From Lentinus brumalis (lineage: Eukaryota; Basidiomycota; Agaricomycetes; Polyporales; Polyporaceae): a stretch of 64,000 nt of DNA. The position numbers were made by a program, and so were the translations under genes. How positions within the stretch are numbered: position 1 is the stretch's first letter; every line of letters begins with the position of its first letter. Below the pieces are notes generated by a model. The model was not told where the DNA came from and made no database searches. It saw only the letters and a list, made by a program, of their open reading frames with translations. Below, in pieces: positions 43,781 to 57,192 of this stretch. The DNA lies in contig MARA01000032.1 of NCBI GenBank assembly GCA_001792895.1, positions 124,001 through 188,000 of the forward strand, given 5' to 3'.

Positions 43781-44806
43781 CTACCGACCCCGACCCCGAC
43801 CTCGACCCCGACCATGACCGTGCACATCCCTCTGATGCCGCTGGAGGGCATCTTCCCGTGAGTACGATTTCCCGCAAACAGGACAGGGCTGGCTGGTGAT
43901 GCCCATGTGGACGCTCGACAGATGCCTATCGAGGGTCAATTGGGTGGTGAATGTTTCAGGGCAACGGTCGCAGTGAAGCTGCGGGGTCTCCGCATTCTTC
44001 TTCTTCTTCGTCTTCTTCTTCGGGCGACGATCCTCGCTGTAGTCGCCATCGTCATGTTCCTTCGAAGACGACGCGCGCTGTTTCCTCTTCTTCCTGGAAG
44101 CCTTTTCCGACTCTTCCCCCTCCGACCATGAGGGCACCCGTTCACCCTCGGTCATCTGGTCACCGAGGATGCTCGGCGACCGTAAAGGCACTTCATTGAG
44201 GGAGAACGAGGAGGCTGGGGCTGGGGCCTGGTCGTTGGAGGGGTTCGGCGAACTTGGACGCTCGTCGGGGAGGGATTCGTCGACCACCGCAGCATCGTCT
44301 TCGTCGCTGCAATCTGCGGTGACGTCCTCCTCATCCGACCCGTCCTCGCTTTCCTCCGTGGCCTGCTCGGTGTCCTCTTCGGAAGTCTCGACGTCCGACT
44401 CGACGTCCCAGGAATTCCCCGCGCGCGATAAACCATGTCGTACTCTTCGTCTTCCGAAGACTCCTCATCTGAGGGCTCGTCGCTGTCGGGAAGGGAGGGG
44501 AGGGGAGCAGGTTCGAACAGGCGAGGGAATAAACAGCGCCGGGGGCTGGGCTCCTCCGCTTGACACTTTCCGAGGACGGAGGAAGGGGAAGCTAGTGGGC
44601 GAGTGGGCGAGCGGGAGGTAGTGGTCCCGGTGATGTCAGGATCATTGATAGACAGGGTCCGCCTTGTGGATCAATGAGACGGCAATGTCGAGCGTATAGG
44701 ACGGACGAACTCACAATGGAGACCCTAGAGTCTCATTTGCGCGGGGCCGAGGAGGAGATTGCCCATTGGATAGGCGGGGAGTGTTCTCGTCATGGGTGCA
44801 GGACAT
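43781..44806 (-). CDS. C2H2 zinc-finger protein 2 (frame break)
   Basis: Two exons (44806-44715, 44662-43781) start MSCTHDENTPRLSNGQSPPR. A long acidic region (SDEPSDEESSEDEEYD, SEEDTEQATEESEDGSDEED) is followed by a Lys-rich segment (RRPKKKTKKKK). Two C-terminal fingers are LHCDRCPETFTTQLTLDRHLSSVH and CPVCGKSYSREDALQRHQRDVH. The tail is a Gly-Arg run from a GACCCC/GACCTC simple repeat. One base is missing in the GGGG run at about 44418-44421: the frame goes from EYDMVYRAR to NSWDVESD only with one more G, and exon phase agrees. It is a likely nuclear DNA-binding protein. A longer N-terminus (Met at 45178) is possible but looks less coding. Confidence 0.72.
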
Positions 44807-47800
44807 TTCGGTGCTGATGGGGGACGAAGGAGTGAGCAGGATGAGAAAGCGGGAAGAGTTGGTAACGAGGAGGGAACAGCGAGTACTTATGGCTGGGGTT
44901 TCCTCGCAAAATCCAAAACAATCACTTATCATCCTGTAGCTTGTACATGGTCTGTGTGCGAGGGGATCCTTATTATTCCACAAGTTTGGTATTCGACAAG
45001 TTTGGTCGTGTGCGGGCGACTGGTGGAACCTTGACAGTCTTTCTCTCTCCGGTAGCTGCCGAAGCGAAGGCGATCCATCAGTAGATTGTGGGTGCAACGT
45101 GGGTACGGGAACGAGGAACTCACCCCAAACGGAGGCAAGCGCATCCGCATGATCAAGGTTTCGCTTGATGGGTGGCACAGCCAGGGCGCAGAGTGCTCGG
45201 TATCAGGCGCTGCCTTCCCCTTCGAGGTTGCAAAAGGTTGTAGAATTACAATCGACATTGCGCCGGTCTCATGACTAGACGCCGGACGTGATGGAGGAGG
45301 CGGACCTCGCACGCATCAGTGATTATATGACGGGGTGAGTGCGCCTCACAGATGGTAACTTGCGGATCGCAGAACTTGCACTCTCCACTGGCCCTGCGCC
45401 TCCAGGAGACCTGCAACTAGATGTTGTGCATCGCTCCAGCAGTGCATCCAGCCCAGAGACGAGACTGGTAGGCGGGGGAGGTCGCGTACCCAGGGCCCAG
45501 GCATTCAGAGTCCGCTGGCCGAGTGCGGCGGAAACACGGGAACCCCTCCCACGCCTCGGGGTACTCGGCGTATCGATGGCAGGGTTCCTCGCCTGAGTGA
45601 GACGAAGGATTCCGCGATAGGAAGTGGGGCGGGGGCGAGGGAGCGGGGTACCGATGGAAACGACCAGCCGAGACGGCACACCCGACGGCACACCCGACTT
45701 GACCATGAGGTCGGGCTGCTCCTTAGTCGTACAAGCGGCGGAAGATGCATTACTCACGGGAAATAGTCCGGACAGGCATGTTACGGACTACTGCATCTAG
45801 CATGTAGTGCGACGTACAATGAGTCCGTGAACAATAAGAGTAACATTGCCTAATTCTGTAGGGCCGTCTGCCGCTATCGTAACATCCATGATTGGCCCGG
45901 GGTCGAGGTGTGAGCGCGCGATAGAACAGTTGAACAGACACCAAGAGAGCACGTACCGTGCCAGGAGACTCGCTTCATGGCGCGCCTTCTTACCACGGTG
46001 GCAGGTTGCCCATCGTAGCGTACTCAGCCCGCTCTCCAAGTATCTCGTCAAGATACCTGTATTTGCGACGATACTGTTGATACTGCCCTGATGCTGCAGA
46101 TTACCAGTTAAGCATGCAGACATCATCAATCAAAGATATAGGACAATGCACGAGCATGGCACAGGTCAATCAGCCGGAGTCTCTCCCTCTCTCTCCTGCG
46201 CTGTCTACCAGTGCGACAGACTATGATGACTCACCTAGAACCTCCTACAATCTCTCATCGCCAATTCGTACAGACAGTAAGATTCCGAATATCTTCAGCA
46301 GGATATACAGCACAGTCGACGGTGGGGTCGATAGCGTACTAAGCTGAAGATTGAGCTAGGCTTGGCCAATGGTAGGCTTCGAGTTGGATAGTTCCCTCGT
46401 CACTCGCATACAAGCCTATGAAGGAGATGAGACTCAGCAGTGTCTCAGACCACTAGAGCTCCTCGATCGCTGCAACACCTTTTTGAGTTGTTTGTAAGGG
46501 ACAAGAGTGGGGAAGTTCGCAAGAACAGCTGAACATACTTACTACGCGTCGCCACGTAGGCGGCAGCGAGCCTCGTGCCTTTTCCGGAAATTCCCGACAT
46601 CGAGCGCCTATATTGCAACATCACTAACGCCGGTCGGTACCCGCCTTTGATTCGTTCACCCACACTGAAGCTTGCAAGTCGCGACTGCAAACGCGTATGC
46701 GGGCACAAGAAGCTACAGGTCTCGACAGGGAGCACCCCGCGGCAGTACGCGGCTTGCTCGTTACGAGTTGAGTCGTCTGATGCAGGTCCAAGTTGTACCA
46801 AGTAATCGGCATACGTGCTTTGCTCACATTCAATTTCAGTAGCACTTCAATCTCTTTGTCGCATGTCTGTCCAACTCAGCAAGCCAGATGTGAGATCAGA
46901 GGTTTCTTTCCCGGTGACAGATACTCATTTTTTGTGTCGTCCGCGTAATAAGGCTACGCACTTTCAGGGGCTACTGCTGCTGCTAGCCGGCAGCACGTAC
47001 ACATAGCTTGCCGCGAGTATCGGCTGCATCGCACAGGTGAGCCGTTCTCGATACTCGGCACTTCCAGGACGACTGACAAACGTCATGTATGTCCTCTGCC
47101 TAGAGCGCGTCGGCGAAAGAGTCTCTCTCCGATTGGTTAAGCTCCATGCCCGCGGCTGAATATCAGCGCCTCGAAACATCGTCAATCATTTCTTCTAAGC
47201 TGTCGAAGAACTCAACATGTCACCAACCCAGCCTAGAATTCCCGACCCTCTGCATACCATCTGAGAAGTCTATCGCCAAAGACCGACAGCCCAAACCTAC
47301 TTCATAGAGAAACCGGTGATAGTTCACGTCATTACCCGAGCTCTCGCGGTTGCTCATGATATTCGAACCTTCCTCCACAAGCTTCGCTTCTCTCATTCAA
47401 ATTACGGACGTGGTACCTCGCACTGCCCATATCCAGGCGATCTTCGCCACGATCTTAGACCGCTCTACCCGTGCCTCCCCAATCGGAATCCCATGGCACT
47501 CATTCTGCCGCGGAAGGAACGAGATGGATGCCTCAGTCGAACAAGCGTCGACTGCACCCGTATCCCTACGTACTCCGCGTGAGACCTGGCGTCGTCGCGA
47601 TTCCTAGCCTTCTAGGGCATATTGAAGGCATGAAACAGAAGACATGCAGCATTCGGACAAGGAAAGCTTGCGAATCTTCTCTTCCGAAGCGACAGCAGTG
47701 AGTCCTTAGTCCCCGCCGAGCCGTCGGCGTGGCGGAACAGAGTGCCATTGATTGCATTATTGACATTGCTCACATACAGGTCCCGTACCTCCACTGATGT

Positions 47801-50800
47801 GCGAAACCTCGACCAGAAACGGTCCGCGTCGATTCGCTTTCTCGTGCGACCGCATCAATGCGTAGCGTGTGCGCGAGCCTCGGGCCGGCATGTCTTCCCC
47901 CTGGTCACCTCATACACGTACGCACCCTTCTCCTGGTTCTTCATCTCGTCTTCGAGTCCGTCCGTTTCGCACTTCGCAGAGTGCTTCTGCCGGTGCAACG
48001 CTCCCGAGTCCAAGCACACGAGCACATTATACCTTCCCATCGCAATGCGTTGGGAATGTATGCTGGGCGCGAGAGATTCTCGACCCCGCAATCAGAATTA
48101 GCTACAATACCCGACGATGGGAGCCTCATTGGCTTCTCCCGCATTTATAGCGCGGAAGCCCGCGGACAAGATCTGCTCTGTGCGCGGCTATGGCCGAGGA
48201 AAGATGTGTGCTACACGGCTTGAAGAGGATGACATGGAATGCGCCACTCGTTGTCGACAGCGACAATCTTACTTCCGCGCGGCGGTTCCGACTGTGGAAG
48301 CGCATGACGTCCTGCTGATTGCAATCACTTCTGCTAATGTGCTAATGGCATGCATGGCGAGCGAGAAACGCGCATTGCATAGCAATTTTGCGACTAGAGA
48401 CCGCAATATACTGCAGGATTCAGACCCTGAGGATCCGGCGGGTAGTTCGGGTCCATGCGTATACACACGCCCACACTGTTTGTGCAACGTTCACGTCACC
48501 CTTCTCCGCACGTCTGTGCACATTTAATACCTCGATGCCTGTCGGGCATTCGTCGACCTGTGTTCACTCTCGTCTCCGCTCGCATTTGCAGGCCTTCCCG
48601 CAACCAATGCAATGAAGGCCGGACATGGTCGCGTAGAGGATCGCCGCGTTGCTCGTTCAGGTAGCGCGCATGTCGGGCCTTCCATTCCTCTACATCGCCA
48701 TACTGCCTGTCGTGGCTCCTCGCGTCATGAGCTTAGACGGGGCGCCCGAGATCTCTCCTCTCCAAAGCAAGTGCATCCCGAGTGCGCAGAGCGGAGCGAC
48801 GCGGCAGTGGGGCGCAGCGGCTTCTATGATCAAGGCTAGCGATCTCCTCCCTGAACGGAAGGGCATGAGCGGAAACGCGCGGTGGGCTCTGCGGCGACTC
48901 GAAGTTGGTGCTCGAGCTGCTCCGTCGGGCAGCAACAGTCCGCGGCACGACGCCCCGTTGGCTGGGAGGTTTGCGCTAAAGCCCGCGTCGTCGATCTCTG
49001 ACGTACAGCACACGCCGCCTGTCCGCAGCGACTCCGATACCAAAGGAGGACAGACTCCCATCCCGGGCTGTCTCAGCCCGAGCGATGGGTCGACGGATCT
49101 TCAATGGCAATACCAGCGCGGGCTGAGCCTATCTGGCATGGCATGTCAGACTAGCCAAGTCCGTGCGCCCTCAGCGGCGCTGCTGAGCAGCCACAGCCCT
49201 GAGCATGTGGACTCGAGCATCAGCTACGGGCTACAGGGAGACTACAAGCTGCGAGCTGGGGCCTCGTACTCACTGTCAGTCTAGTGTGACTCTCGGGGAG
49301 TACCGGATCTGGGTAGCGTGAGCATGTGTCGCAGTGTGCTTTGGAGCAGACATGCGCCTCCCTTGTGGGGTTGCCGGCGCAGGCAAACGTGGCAACGCTT
49401 TGCGAGAGGCACTGCGAGGGATATCAAGCTGAGGACGAGGATCTACTGTTTCGTCGAAACGTACCTGTTGTACGGGATATGTCCTTCCGTTCTTGGTGCG
49501 GGGCCTCAAGGCCTCACAGACCGCACGCGGTCAGCGATGCCGGCGGCGCGGCACGACTCTTCGCTACGCACCCCGTCATAGACACGGTGAACCGAAATGG
49601 CAACAGCACTGCTTGTCCTGCACGCTCAGATGAGCCATCTCCGCCTTGTGCGACAACTGTTGACGTACGCACCGCTCATGCATCGTAGGGTCACCTGCTG
49701 AAAGCGCGTATGTACTTCACAACAACGGAGCCGAGCAGACCTCCGTTATGAACGGCGCATCGTACCTGGACTGATCAGTGCCTGTCGGAAAGGTCGTGGT
49801 CTCCGTGGTCTCCGAACATGCTCTGAGTCTCGTGAGATTCATGCAATAGCCTTCTGACTCCTGACTGCCACAGGATAACAGGATAGAGCTAATCGCCCTG
49901 GTCGAGAAGGTCTTCCGCTGCCTATGGAGTGTCTGCAGTCGTATGAACGCTGCAATCCGGAGGTGACTTCCCTGATTACTCCTCCGCTGTTGACTACACG
50001 GTGAAGCTCGCCAGATCTGATCCAGGCCAACAGCCTCCGCGCGGGCTCGGACGCAACGTGTTGGTCGTCAACTACCACAGAAGGTATGTCCCGTGCGCCT
50101 CGGAGCAATTCGTATCCACCATGGCCCATGCATCATGTTACGCAGGCTCGCATCGTGCAACACGCCACTAGTCAGAAGCCACGAGTCAGAGACGACGAAT
50201 TTAAGCTATAAAGCTTATGTCTGAAGCGGGCGGGTACCAGATCTGCCTACCGCCGCTCCAAGCAATCTTGGGCAATTGAGGTTGCGAAGAGGGACCGATA
50301 AGGTGCGTGCTCAATATCCGAACGACCGCATCGTCCCCCAGGTTCTGCTTTGCGTAGCACGGTCTGAGAAGAGAGGAGAGAAGCCGGGGTGGCGCTCAGC
50401 CTTCTCTCTGGTTTAGCGAAGATGCACGGCAAGCCAGAGGCCGCGATCCAGGAGCCGAGCTACGAATCCCAGTACGGCGTACGTCGTAGAAGGTCAGAGG
50501 ACGAGGAGGACTGGAGTACGGCAGCAGTTCGTCGTACCCTCACCTTTGATCGCTCCCCCATGCCAGACAGTTCAACGTGTCACCGGCGATAGGGCTATTT
50601 GCCGATAGGCATATGGGCGCTGTGCGGCGATGGTGCTCCATTCGTGTCATGCTCCCTTGGTGCGAAGGGTGTGCCGTGGCGCACTAGAAGCCTCGTACCA
50701 TCGTGTCGCAAGCACGGCGACCAAGTGTCTCGCTCGGCAGCCCTATGCGTCCATTCTGATCGCCGGTGGGGCATGCACGCACTCGTTGCGATGGATGCAC

Positions 50801-52369
50801 AGCACATGAGAGCCTAACGTATAACTTTGCGTAATGCGTCCGCCCACACCTGTGCACGCCTGCAACATTTCCCGCCCGCCCGGCGTTGAGAACGCCTTCG
50901 ATCCGCGGCCACCGCAACCGGCAACCAACTGCTGGGAAGGCGTGCATGAACATATCGCAATCCGAGTGTCCTGAGCGACCGAGTCTCCCAAGAGTGTCAA
51001 GGAGGTGTCAGTGCAGTGGATTGGCGAGTTAGCCGTGGCGCGCCCATGCCGGCAGGACGCGAAGAATTGACCGGTGTCTCCCACTGTCTGGGCAAGGGCC
51101 GTCTACGCACGGGAACGGACAGACAGCGGGATGGACGGCGAGAAGGGGAATGTTGACTGTCCTTCAAGTCCGCGAAGGCGGGTGCAGTGTTGGGCACTCG
51201 CGTATATATCGAGGCGCATGGGTACTCGGTGGGGGCCAATCGGCGCAAGGGCTTGTGGGAAAGACTTGGATGGGCCTGTTTGATGCCCCGTGCGCTTCGT
51301 CCCCAGGCTGAGAACTTCCTGAGGGCGAGAGAACACGAGAAGTATGTGAGTCGGAGAAAGCTGCGGCTGAGCACGATACTGTTGGTGCTTCGCTTGAAGA
51401 GACAGTAGAAGACAGGTCTCCGGACGACGTCAGACAGCTGCGACAGGCAGGATGGCGGGAAGATAGGAAGATCAGGAAATGACGGCCTGGTCAGTGGGTC
51501 CGCTGGCACTGTGCGGACACACTGCGGCGCAACATGATTATCAGCTTCTGCCCGCGATCCCAGCTTGGTGCCCGTTCTCTTCTCCCGTAGCAGGTGCTCT
51601 GCTTCGCACCGTCGGCCTATCCATGCGGCCTGAAGGTGTGTTGTGGCCAAACCCGGCGCAAGTAAGTACATAGACGGATCGGGTACAAGCGATCGCGGGG
51701 ACGTTGTGGCGCTCGTGGATCTGATTGGGATCTGCGCAACACTGTGTACATGCGTCCGTGAGAAGGCAAGTCAGCTTACCCGAGTCATACACCTGCTATA
51801 AGCCTTGTCTTTTGTGTCGCTCACGCCGAATTATTGCCTGCGCAGTTACGCGCGAGCCGTCGCACAGGCGAATAGCCGACCGCGATGGGCGCACAGACGA
51901 TGCTTGGATGCACAAGTGGTGACAGCCAGCCGACGTCCATCACTGGGAGCGGTGGCAGGCACAGAGCTCGCGCGTGCAGTGTCTTCCGACTCACTGCGAC
52001 GGAGAGGCCAGGGTGGTCGTGCTAGAACGCTCATATATGTCTATTTGATATCGCAGCCCCTTCCTTCGCAGCTTCGACCCTTCGCCGCTGCCAATTCACC
52101 CACGCCCCTCCACGCTCCCCCCGCGGACTCTTTCCGGCCGAGAAGCACGCCTCTCTCCCCCGTGCTTCCCCGCTGGATATATACCTCCACGCCTGTCTGC
52201 TCATTTCTCCTTCGCCTCGACCAAATCACGCCTTCACTCCTGCCCCTGCCGGGCCTCACCCCGGCATCCCGCAACCGTCCGACCTCGAGCCTCGACCTCG
52301 GGCGACCATCCACCAGCCACGGCGGGCCTAGCAGCGTGTCCATCTTTCCTCTTTTTCTCACTCGACGCG
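44807..52369. other. 7.6 kb gene-poor region
   Basis: Open frames are present on both strands (45323-45757 minus, 47742-48101 plus, 48649-49284 plus, 50997-51671 minus), but they overlap one another. None has a domain I recognise, and none shows coherent introns. High GC makes such frames common by chance. The 45323-45757 frame is the most protein-like (Ser/Pro/Arg-rich) but cannot be supported. I saw no long terminal repeats or transposase motifs. Confidence 0.4.
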
Positions 52370-53499
52370 ATGTGTGCATTCGACGATACCATGTCCGCAA
52401 CAGACGTCATCCCGCCCCTCATCAAGGTGCTTTCGCTTCTGGCGACCGGCTACGCCGTGCACCGGTCGCTGTCCCCTCCCAATCCCCCGCCCTCCCCCAA
52501 AACGTGCATAGACAACCGCACGCTGTTCGAGCGCGCGATCCGGCATGTCACCTTCTGCAGCAAGGTAAGTGTTCCTCATCTCTATCGCGGCCCAGCATCC
52601 TGTTGCCGTGTCCTTCCATTCAGCGGCACCGCGGCGCGTGCCCCGGGCTACCGCGACCAGAATTCGCGAAGCCCGAGATCCGAGCGCCAACGTGGCTACG
52701 GGGCCTTGAACCTTACGAGCACGGATGCTGACCAACATTGTCCTTTGCCTTGTCCTTTGCGCAGATGATGACCTGGGCCGTCGTTCTCGCAGACGCGTTC
52801 GTCACGCTCTACCTCGCCTTCCCCTCGCCTGCCACCCGCTCCCTCGCACCCTTCGCCTCGCTCCTCCTTCCTTCTTCCGCCTCGCCAGCATCATCATCAG
52901 CATCAACACAATCCTCAGCACCATCCGATCTCGCATCTGCTCTCACCTCTCCCTCATTAGTCTTCCTCCTTGGGGCCGCACTTGCAATAGCAGGCGGCTG
53001 GCTGCGCATCGCGTGCTTCCGCGCGCTCGGGTCCCTCTTCACCTTCGAGCTCACAATCCACCCAACGCACAAGCTTATCACCGAAGGGCCGTATGGACAC
53101 GTCCGGCATCCAAGCTATACCGGGGTGTACGCCACGCTCCTCGGATCGACCACCGTCATGCTCGCCCCGAGTGCATGGCTGCACGAAGCGTGGCTCGCGC
53201 CCTCACTCTGCGCCCTCGTCCGCACCGTGAACTCGTTCGTCTTCGCGGCAGCCAGTGCAACCGCGTCCGGTACGGATGCCGCGTTGGATGCGGAATCAAG
53301 TTCCAACTCAGTTTCCCGCGTCGGGGCGGTCCTCGCGTGGTTCTTCGCCGTGTTCTGGGTGACCAAGGTCATGTACGCGCTCCGGAGCACGAACAAGCGT
53401 GTCGTCACAGAGGACCGCGAGCTGCACCGCGTCTTCGGCGCGCAGTGGGACGAGTGGGCAGCGCGGGTGCAATGGCGCCTTCTTCCCTGGGTGTACTAG
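52370..53499 (+). CDS. isoprenylcysteine carboxyl methyltransferase-like protein (STE14/ICMT)
   Basis: Two exons (52370-52564, 52765-53499; 200 bp intron) give 309 aa. The N-terminal half holds hydrophobic helices (VIPPLIKVLSLLATGYAV, TWAVVLADAFVTLYLAF, LVFLLGAALAIAGGWLRI). Then come the family motifs FTFELTIHPTHKLITEGPYG, HVRHPSYTGVYA and, near the end, RELHRVFGAQWDEWAARV. HxxHPSYTG and the late E-x-L...FG..W.E are SAM- and substrate-binding features of ICMT/PEMT-type membrane methyltransferases. ICMT methylates the prenylated Cys of CaaX proteins such as Ras and a-factor pheromone in the ER. The Ala/Ser-rich loops are longer than in yeast Ste14. Basidiomycetes often have several paralogues, so which one this is remains open. 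The second Met (52391) is an alternative start. Confidence 0.85.
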
Positions 53500-56400
53500 C
53501 GCGACGGCCGCTCTCGGGTGCCGTCTTGGACTTGGGAGCCTGCGTCATATTTCGAGCAGGCGTGTCCCATTGCCACGGACGATGTGCGACGGACGTCTAG
53601 CAGACGGTGACAGCGCGGAATCCGAGAGAGAAGAGAAGCCGGGTGTAGGAGTGCAGGCACGCCGCGCGGGACCGACTCCGGTCGCGCGACAGGACATTCA
53701 GTTGGTAGAGTTCGTCTGATTCGCCTGACCTCGTGCTGCGCCAATAGGCGATCGCGAATGCATCGACTGCTGTACATATAGAACATCAAGTAACTTACGA
53801 CGCGATACGACGGTCCTACACTACTACAGGCGTGTGCGCTGCGTGTGCCTACTAGTACATGTACCTTAGCTCTGACAGGACATCAAGCACATAGACTCAC
53901 CTCCTACTTGCCACGCACTGAAGGCGCACACGCCGCGCCAACGTCCTCATTCAGTTGTGCGAGAGCTTACAGATGTTTCCGGCAGCGTGAGCGAACGCTC
54001 GGCATCGGCGGACGCAATTGGCACTGCGGAAAGTTGACTTTTTGGCTAGCAGAGATGCGTGGGTTATGCGGGACGCCAAAATGTCAATGTGATTGCTGCA
54101 GCGTCAACTTCGGACAGCTGAGAAGGTCCACGCTCGCTCGGGAGCTTTGGACGGCAGCAATTGGTCCCGCACCGGCGCGAGCAGTGGGTATACACTTCTG
54201 TGCGACTCCGGTAGATCCAGAAGTACACGAGTGATCCGCTTTCGACGTTCAGCAGTGTGCTGAGAGCTGCCAGATTGTCGATGTGTCGCCACCGCCTTCT
54301 CAGGGCCAAGCGCAAATCGTGTGTCCGAACTCCCGGTGCGCGTCCGCGCCCCGTCCGCGTAGCTCATGGTTCATAAGTCATAAGTGGTGCGGGGGAACTG
54401 TCGTTCTGAATGACGGATACTGAGCTTGCAGCTCCACAGGGGACGAGATTGAGGTTAGACGATAGCGACAGTTATAGGTCGCCGAGGACTCGCTGCAAGC
54501 CTTGCATACCTCGATGGCATCACTTGTTTCGTAGGAGATGATATTGGGTCATAGGCGTGAGGTCGAGCCCGTGATCAGCACAATGTGCATAGGTGTCTAA
54601 GCTTCTGTTCCGAAAGGCAGCGTACTGCACAGTATCAGCATGTTGACAGCCGGCGGGCTGGAATCCGCGATGACTACTATGACTGGGCTACCGCAACCTG
54701 GCAGAGTCGCACCAGCCCGGAGTCAGATCTGCAAACGAGGAGAAAAGGAGAAACGATACCTGAAGGCTGATCGCTGCGGATTCGTTCACCGCTCTCCCGC
54801 ATGCCGGCTTGCATCCGTCATATACGTCGCAGCGATGCGCTCGTCGGATGCGCTGGGAGTTGGTCCATCTCGTGCTCGAAGGCTCTCGTCTGAGGGACTT
54901 GCATGGCGACGAGCGCGGATGCAGTTTCTGTGGGCCTCCGACATGGACTTCCGTGCGCCCGCTCGCATCCGGAGCATGCACCATAAATACTGCGTCAAGC
55001 TGTAAAGAGTGCATCAGTACTGTACAGAGTATACTCGACCATAGGGTCATCGGATGCTTGACTGTACACAAAGCACGAGGTAGCGACGCACAGATGATCC
55101 CCGGGACGGGACTTGGAGGTCACACTCACAGTCTTGACAGAGCTGTCGCCCTGGCATCTGATGCCTCCGATACAGCACCAAGCAAAATCAGGCCTAAAAA
55201 ATCAAAGATGCAGACATCCAGACAACTCGTACGTTTCCGCCTGTCTTGTCAAAGGCTGACGAGGTATGCCAGTAGAGTAAGTAGTCCGTCTACTAGGGAG
55301 AGGATTGTGCTTACTCGAGTTGCCGCACAGAGGATACAGTAGTCCCATCACTCCTCTGCATTGTTTGAGCATTGATGTACCGTAGATCGACTGAGACGAA
55401 GGAATTTAGGAACACATAAGTCGCCAGCTCATCGAGTTCGCGGACGAGGTACCGGGCGCCGAGTCCCGGCGATAGGCGCGCGTGGCGGGATTTTCCGCAT
55501 AAGGCACGAGGCTCGCTATCGTCGCCTTCAAATTTAACCAAGGTTCGCGATTGCGCTCCGCTGCATGGCATACTGTCCTTTGCGCACACTTCTACGGCGT
55601 AAGCATCAAGTGAAGTACGATCTATCTCTGTCAAGGGGCCAGCCGCCACAGTGTCAGTAAGTAAGTACCTAATCGTCGCCCAAGTTGATGCACCACGGAC
55701 TCCCGGACATGCATGCATACAGCGGGACACACATGCGCTGGAAGGGCCGCCGCGCGTTTGTCAGGAGAGGTTAGGCGGCAGGATAGCTGAGAAGCTGAGT
55801 TCCCACCCACTGCTATAGAGCCCTATTGTTCTAACCTCTAGCGCTAAATGTCTCCCCCTCCGCAGAGCCCCCCATCCGAGTCCTTGGATGTTACCATCAG
55901 CGACGTGGCCGAGCGTGCAGCGTTGAGCTGAGAGCTGCTGAGGCACCGCACGACATCGTCGGACTGCGGGCAGACTGTTGGGTGTACCAAGGAGTTTGCT
56001 CTACACCATTGTTCGACCCATTTGGGCTCTCGTGCGGGCCTCGATCTTCCGGCGCTCTACACGGGCGCTGCCAGGAACGTAAGCTCCCACTGCCCCCTGC
56101 TGCGCCCCTCCGCTTGCCAAGCACCCCGCCTCGAAGCTGGTTTACGGAATCGATGGCGGAAACGAGTGCTCGTCAAGCATCGGCGGCTGCTCCGACGTCC
56201 GAGCATCGGTTTCGGGTTCATCGCGCACCTGTTGGCGAGCGGGGAACCCCAGACCCAAAGCTCGGACCGTCGGCGCGCGTAGCAAACTCTCCCACCGCCC
56301 GGACACGTTCAGACCTTGGGGCGGCCTACTACCTGCATATTTCGACTGCATCCAAATGCCCTCGCGCAGAGGCGGCCAGGATACTCATCTCATCGCAGGT

Positions 56401-57192
56401 CCTACCCAAAGTTTCGCCCATTCACCTCCATACTAACCCCCGACTACGCACAATCAAACCCTCGCTGAAATCACGACGCTGCATCAAACACCATCAAACC
56501 GATCACCCTCGATCACCCTCGATCGTCAAGCGTCGCCGGTCTCTAGACATTCCTCCGATGGCTGTTTATGGTAAGCAGCGCTGTCGCCCTCCCCGCAACG
56601 TACGCACCACACACCACCATCCCCCGAGATCAAGACCGAGCTCGATGCTCCGCTCGGCGGTGAGTCTTCTCGCAAGCTCGCAGACTACGGCGGTCGGTGA
56701 AGATATGCTGCAGTTATCGCGACGGAACACAGCACAGACTAGATAACCTTGTCGTCAATGTGAAAGATGTCGCTTTGGCGCGTGGTTATGGCGGTCGGTC
56801 AAAGCAGGTCAAAGCGGACTGACCAGTCGCGTCCGCCATAGATCTTTTTGCCTGAACGTGCCACATCTCGCGTTGTTCTCGCCTTTTCTCAGCCAGCTGG
56901 AGGTTATCAAGCTACTTTACGCTGGGCTGGGTGGCGTTGCTAGATACACGCAAGCCAGGGTAAGTGGGCGTTTATGCCGCCTTTGTTCGTCCACACAGGC
57001 GTTGGTTGTCTTCCCTCACAAAGCGTATGGTGTGGCCAGTGCTGGCTTTGGCAACCCACCGCAAAGCTCCGACCGAAGACATGCCAACCCGCGTTTCCAT
57101 GATTTATAAACGCGGCGCTCACTGCAGAACACCAACCACCAGTCCTCCTCATCCCCACATACCACACTGCCAGCTTCTAATTACCCTATATC
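53500..57192. other. 3.7 kb without a confident gene
   Basis: The longest frames are 54809-55342 (plus), 55311-55730 (minus) and 55982-56746 (plus). The last covers a possible tiny gene: an ATG at about 56560 (MAVYG, then a GTAAGC donor) and a downstream stretch IKTELDAPLGGESSRKLADY ending in a stop near 56700. The phases do not join cleanly, so I do not annotate it. No transposon hallmarks are seen. Confidence 0.35.
57105..57110 (+). promoter_or_regulatory. TATA box of the gene at 57193
   Basis: TATAAA lies 83 bp upstream of the start codon, in a good position for a fungal core promoter, followed by a pyrimidine-rich leader. Confidence 0.5.

Noticed and set aside
43790..43830. GACCCC repeat as a possible regulatory repeat
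   Set aside because: It codes for the Gly-Arg tail of zinc-finger protein 2, so a coding simple repeat explains it.
48649..49284. 211-codon plus frame
   Set aside because: Overlaps open frames on the other strand and lacks any family resemblance or promoter signal; not enough for a gene call.
50997..51671. 224-codon minus frame
   Set aside because: No recognisable motif, no conserved start and biased Arg/Pro/Ser composition; likely chance in GC-rich DNA.
51805..52731. 308-codon plus frame before and across the methyltransferase start
   Set aside because: It overlaps the first exon and intron of the ICMT-like gene in another frame and shows no domain; composition explains the openness.
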